A stretch of 39,604 nt of DNA, taken from positions 1 to 39,604 of the forward strand of contig JAKSIY010000010.1 in the NCBI GenBank assembly GCA_024398535.1. Direction: 5' to 3'. The DNA is from Bacteroidaceae bacterium (GTDB lineage Bacteria > Bacteroidota > Bacteroidia > Bacteroidales > Bacteroidaceae). Numbering within the stretch: position 1 is the first letter of the stretch; each line of letters starts with the position of its first letter. Shown here in pieces: positions 36,630-39,604 of this stretch. The notes below the pieces were generated by a model, which did no database searches, was not told where the DNA came from, and was given only the letters and a program-made list of their open reading frames with translations. A program made the position numbers and the translations under genes.

Positions 36630-38444
36630 ATGAAAACTAAATCAATAATACTGACAGCACTTTCTTCAGTTCTCCTTGGCGCTACTGCAGTGTCATGTGA
36701 GGATATGCTGAAGACAGAATCTTCAATTGTAATCTTTGAAGATGAGGACTTCCTGAGTCAGGCAACTGATACAGTATATTCTGTAATGGGTATCATTCAG
36801 AAAATGCAGGGAATTGCAGACCGTACAGCTCTTTTAGGAGAGCTGCGCGGTGACCTGGTATCCACAACAGACAATGCCATCCAGGACCTGAAGGACATTG
36901 CAGCCTTCAATTTCTCACTTGATAACAAGTATAACAATCCAGTTGATTTCTATTCTGTAATCAACAACTGCAACTATTTCCTTGCAACTGCAGACACAGC
37001 AATGGAGGTTAACGGCAAGAACATCTTCCTCAGGGAATGGGTAGCAGTACAGTCATACAGAGCATGGACTTACATGCAGCTTGCTCAGATCTATGGCAAG
37101 GTTCCATTTGTAACCGAACCAATCCTGAGCGGTGACAAGGCTAACGCAAACGACTATGAGTGGCTTGATATCAAGCAAATTGCCAAGAAACTTATCCCAG
37201 GTCTTGAGCCTTTCGTTGACCTTGCATACCCACAGTATGGTTCAATCGGCGATTTCAAATCTGACAACATGTTCATTCCTGTACGTCTGATCCTGGGTGA
37301 CCTCTACCTGTGGTCAGGTGATTATCTGAAGGCTGCACAGGTATATCATGAGTATCTCTCTTCAAAGAAGAATCATGTATATACCTACACAACTTCAGCC
37401 AAGTGGACAAACAAGGATTTCAATGTCCTGCAGTCAGATTACACCGTTGTATTCGGCAACTCTTCAACAAACCAGCTGATCACTCTGATTCCTATGCAGA
37501 CAGAAGCTTATGAGGGTACCGTTACAGAGCTGTATGATCTCTACAACTCAACAGAAGAGAACAAGAACTATTTCCAGGCTACATACTCAAAGAAGCTTGC
37601 TGACCTTTCTGCAAACCAGATTTACTGCCATGACGATATTGACCCTAACACATACCGTCATACCAGTCTCTATGTTGATCCACTGAACCAGCAGAATACA
37701 CTTGAGAAGGGTGACCTGCGTCTTAAAGCTTCAATCACACTTGAGTCAATCGATGAGGACGATGTAGTAGCAGGATGGAGCAAGAACAGCCAGAAGATTT
37801 CAAAGGTATTTGAAGACAGAGTCTGGATCTACCGCGTAGATCAGGTTTACCTGCGCTTTGCCGAGGCTCTTAACAGAGCTGGTTTCCCAGAGAGTGCATT
37901 TGCAGTACTGAAGTATGGTCTCTGCGAGAGAAATATCAATGACTACATCTCACAGGAAGAGAAGGATGCAGCTGCAGCAAACGGCGGTCTTCTGGAATTC
38001 AGCCAGAACTACTTCTCAAGATACCAGACAATCGTTTCCGGTGGTCAGCTTGTAACCAGCGGTAATACACGTGGTATTCACTCACGCGGTGCTGGTTACT
38101 CAGATGTAAATGAATACTATGCTCTTCCTGATACAACTGATGCAAACCCAGTATATGCTGGTCTTGCACCTGCTGACAAGAAGGCAAAGCTCATTGAACA
38201 GGTAGAGGAGATGATCTCTGACGAGATGGCTCTTGAGCTCTCATTTGAGGGTTACCGTTTTGGTGACCTCATGAGAATTGCATACCACAGAGGTGAGGCC
38301 AATGGTGCTTATTCAGACAATGCATTCCTTGCCGAGCGCGTAGCTCAGAGAAACGGAATGGCTACCCCAGATGCTGCTCTTGAGATCCTTCTGAAGGGTG
38401 ATGGCAGCAGCTTCAACAAGAACTGGTTCATGCCACTTCCATAA
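36630..38444 (+). CDS. SusD/RagB-like lipoprotein, second pair
   Basis: A 604-residue SusD-type lid protein (lipobox GATAVSC, then EDML). The SusD helices include LREWVAVQSYRAWTYMQLAQ near 130-149. The C-terminal signature appears as MALELSFEGYRFGDLMRIAY (about 533-552). It is larger than many SusD proteins, with inserts near 300-340 and 430-480. It pairs with the SusC directly upstream. A strong intrinsic terminator 14 bases after the stop closes the operon. Confidence 0.93.
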   Translation: MKTKSIILTALSSVLLGATAVSCEDMLKTESSIVIFEDEDFLSQATDTVYSVMGIIQKMQGIADRTALLGELRGDLVSTTDNAIQDLKDIAAFNFSLDNKYNNPVDFYSVINNCNYFLATADTAMEVNGKNIFLREWVAVQSYRAWTYMQLAQIYGKVPFVTEPILSGDKANANDYEWLDIKQIAKKLIPGLEPFVDLAYPQYGSIGDFKSDNMFIPVRLILGDLYLWSGDYLKAAQVYHEYLSSKKNHVYTYTTSAKWTNKDFNVLQSDYTVVFGNSSTNQLITLIPMQTEAYEGTVTELYDLYNSTEENKNYFQATYSKKLADLSANQIYCHDDIDPNTYRHTSLYVDPLNQQNTLEKGDLRLKASITLESIDEDDVVAGWSKNSQKISKVFEDRVWIYRVDQVYLRFAEALNRAGFPESAFAVLKYGLCERNINDYISQEEKDAAAANGGLLEFSQNYFSRYQTIVSGGQLVTSGNTRGIHSRGAGYSDVNEYYALPDTTDANPVYAGLAPADKKAKLIEQVEEMISDEMALELSFEGYRFGDLMRIAYHRGEANGAYSDNAFLAERVAQRNGMATPDAALEILLKGDGSSFNKNWFMPLP

Positions 38445-38457
38445 AAGATTACCATAT

Positions 38458-38498
38458 CTGTTGTTCCCGCATCAAGCTACGGGAACAACAGAATTTTT
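38458..38498 (+). terminator. Intrinsic terminator of the SusCD operon
   Basis: A perfect 12-bp stem pairs CTGTTGTTCCCG (38458-38469) with CGGGAACAACAG (38480-38491) around a ten-base loop, followed by AATTTTT. Confidence 0.92.
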
Positions 38499-38654
38499 AG
38501 AGAACAAAATGTTAAAAAACCGCAGAAATGTGATTTTCTCTAAAAAAATGGTTTTCTTTACACCCGAATTATGTCCTTTCCGCAAAAAGTAAGGACGGAA
38601 ATATTAAAGAGAATACACAATTAACCTAATTATTAACAAAAACAAAAAAAATCT
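38499..38654 (+). promoter_or_regulatory. AT-rich leader of the last gene
   Basis: A 156-base gap between the terminator and the next start. No clear TAnnTTTG box is present. Two short hairpins compete: GTCCTT (38573-38578) with AAGGAC (38591-38596), and TTTCCG (38577-38582) with CGGAAA (38596-38601). The end is A-rich, as in well-translated Bacteroidetes leaders. This gene therefore has its own, unrecognised, control region. Confidence 0.4.
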
Positions 38655-39604
38655 ATGAAGAAACTTAACTTCTTAGTTGCAGGTACTCTTATGCTGGCAG
38701 GCGTTCACGCCAATGCTCAGATTGAGGATCAGCTCTTCTTCTATGGTTTTGAGGACCAGATGGCTGCATTCCAGGACTCGACTGCAGCCGTTGATTCTCT
38801 TACCTATCTCCAGTACTACAATCAGACTGGATCGAACGGTAGCAAAACCATCAACTACAGTGCCCCAGAATGGCAGCTGATGGATCCAATTGACACCGTA
38901 ATTTATCTGTTCCATGGTCTTTCACCAATGGCTGGTGATACCTGGAATCTTGAGTATGATGAGACCGGTGCTCATGCAAAGGAATTTGCAAGACTCGGTG
39001 GTCAGGGTGGTGACTACTATCTCCACTACACTTCACAGGACGGTCGTGGCGACTGCGAGGCTTATCAGTCTGACCTTTTCGTACGTGGTATCCCGACTGA
39101 GGATTACACTTCATACCGTGTTGTATGGTATCAGAAGGCTCTCGGTGATGACCGTCGTATGCAGGTTGAGGTAATGCGTGGTTTCTACAATTCAGAGAAG
39201 GCTTACTCTATGAACGGTAACGGATCAGAATTCGTTTACGACACTGATTCAGAGGGTAACGAGATGTCTGACCAGTGGGAGCGCGTAACTTTCATGACTT
39301 ACTTCCAGAATGACTCTGTAGCTAACTACTACATGTATAAGGGTGGTTACTGGTGGGAAAACTCTTGGAAGAGAGTTATCGGTCAGGATGAGGAAGGTAA
39401 CGACATCGTTCGTAACTTCATCGTTCAGCCTAAGACTTCTTTCTTGAGAATGTCATTCCGTGGTGGTTCAACCAACTACTACATTGATGATATCGCTCTT
39501 TACAAGTCATGGATTGGTGGTGCTGAGTACAACGGTGAGATTATCCGTATTGACTTTGGCTATAAGACAAACCTTGCTGACCTTGCAAAGACTGACCCAG
39601 TAGG
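38655..39604 (+). CDS. Exported protein, 3' end outside the window
   Basis: The first 316 codons of an exported protein. The signal peptide MKKLNFLVAGTLMLAGVHANA is followed by a probable cleavage site before QIEDQ. The mature part is rich in aromatic and acidic residues, with SFRGGSTNYYIDDIALYKSW near 275-294 resembling the closing strand of jelly-roll carbohydrate-binding modules. I do not recognise a named family. Codon use matches the preceding SusCD genes, suggesting high expression. The last 55 bases, encoding DFGYKTNLADLAKTDPVG, recur inverted at the left edge of the window beside a tyrosine recombinase gene. The C-terminal part may therefore be exchangeable. Confidence 0.85.
   Translation, partial: MKKLNFLVAGTLMLAGVHANAQIEDQLFFYGFEDQMAAFQDSTAAVDSLTYLQYYNQTGSNGSKTINYSAPEWQLMDPIDTVIYLFHGLSPMAGDTWNLEYDETGAHAKEFARLGGQGGDYYLHYTSQDGRGDCEAYQSDLFVRGIPTEDYTSYRVVWYQKALGDDRRMQVEVMRGFYNSEKAYSMNGNGSEFVYDTDSEGNEMSDQWERVTFMTYFQNDSVANYYMYKGGYWWENSWKRVIGQDEEGNDIVRNFIVQPKTSFLRMSFRGGSTNYYIDDIALYKSWIGGAEYNGEIIRIDFGYKTNLADLAKTDPV
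39550..39604 (+). repeat. Right copy of 55-bp terminal inverted repeat
   Basis: Exact inverted match to 1-55, lying inside the coding sequence of the exported protein. Identity ends at base 39549 going inward, with no related sequence before it on the left copy. It contains a short direct repeat CCTTGC (39573-39578 and 39582-39587). Confidence 0.97.

Overview
The window looks like a chromosomal segment of a Bacteroidales bacterium (gut-type Bacteroides/Prevotella relatives). Evidence: paired SusC/SusD genes, lipoproteins with acidic residues just after the lipobox cysteine, promoters of the Bacteroidetes TAnnTTTG type, and the gene order hemD-rnpA-yidD-tatD-tyrS. Species cannot be fixed from the sequence alone.

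Layout. (1) 182-3732, minus strand: a GT4 glycosyltransferase, a GHMP sugar kinase and a tyrosine recombinase, overlapping and probably one operon, so the recombinase is expressed with glycan genes. (2) 3840-8007: a YfhO-type membrane protein (plus strand), then a GT2 glycosyltransferase and an IspD/TarI-type cytidylyltransferase (minus strand). (3) 8021-15680, minus strand: metG, a GH26 mannanase lipoprotein, yifB (ComM-like), a thioredoxin-fold lipoprotein without CXXC, and typA. (4) 15791-20314, plus strand: rpsO with a strong terminator, a LOG-family hydrolase, hemD-rnpA-yidD-tatD (the first two start with TTG), tyrS and tRNA-Gln(UUG). (5) 20315-20814: about 500 bases without a protein gene, holding hairpins, a candidate small RNA and two abutting 21-bp palindromes in front of a good promoter. 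(6) 20815-38444, plus strand: a carbohydrate-uptake operon, GH43 - FAS1 lipoprotein - SusC (interrupted by one in-frame TAG) - SusD - FAS1 - FAS1 - SusC - SusD, closed by a terminator. (7) 38655-39604: the 5' part of an exported protein gene that runs off the window.

The most striking signal is at the two ends. Bases 1-55 are the exact reverse complement of bases 39550-39604. The right copy lies inside the exported protein gene. The left copy lies just downstream of the tyrosine recombinase gene, carries the same reading frame, and has an in-frame stop six codons before the homology. This is what a silent 3' cassette for a recombinase-switched surface protein would look like. The exact length of 55 is also what a k=55 assembly graph leaves at contig ends, so the true repeat may be longer and extend outward. 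Either way, the genome or population appears to contain this sequence in two contexts.

How the parts may fit together: the FAS1/SusCD block probably builds two TonB-dependent outer-membrane importers with FAS1 lipoproteins in place of the usual SusE/F glycan-binding proteins. The GH43 would trim imported xylo- or arabino-oligosaccharides. The exported protein after the block may be an additional surface component whose C-terminal part is exchangeable. These last statements are inference.
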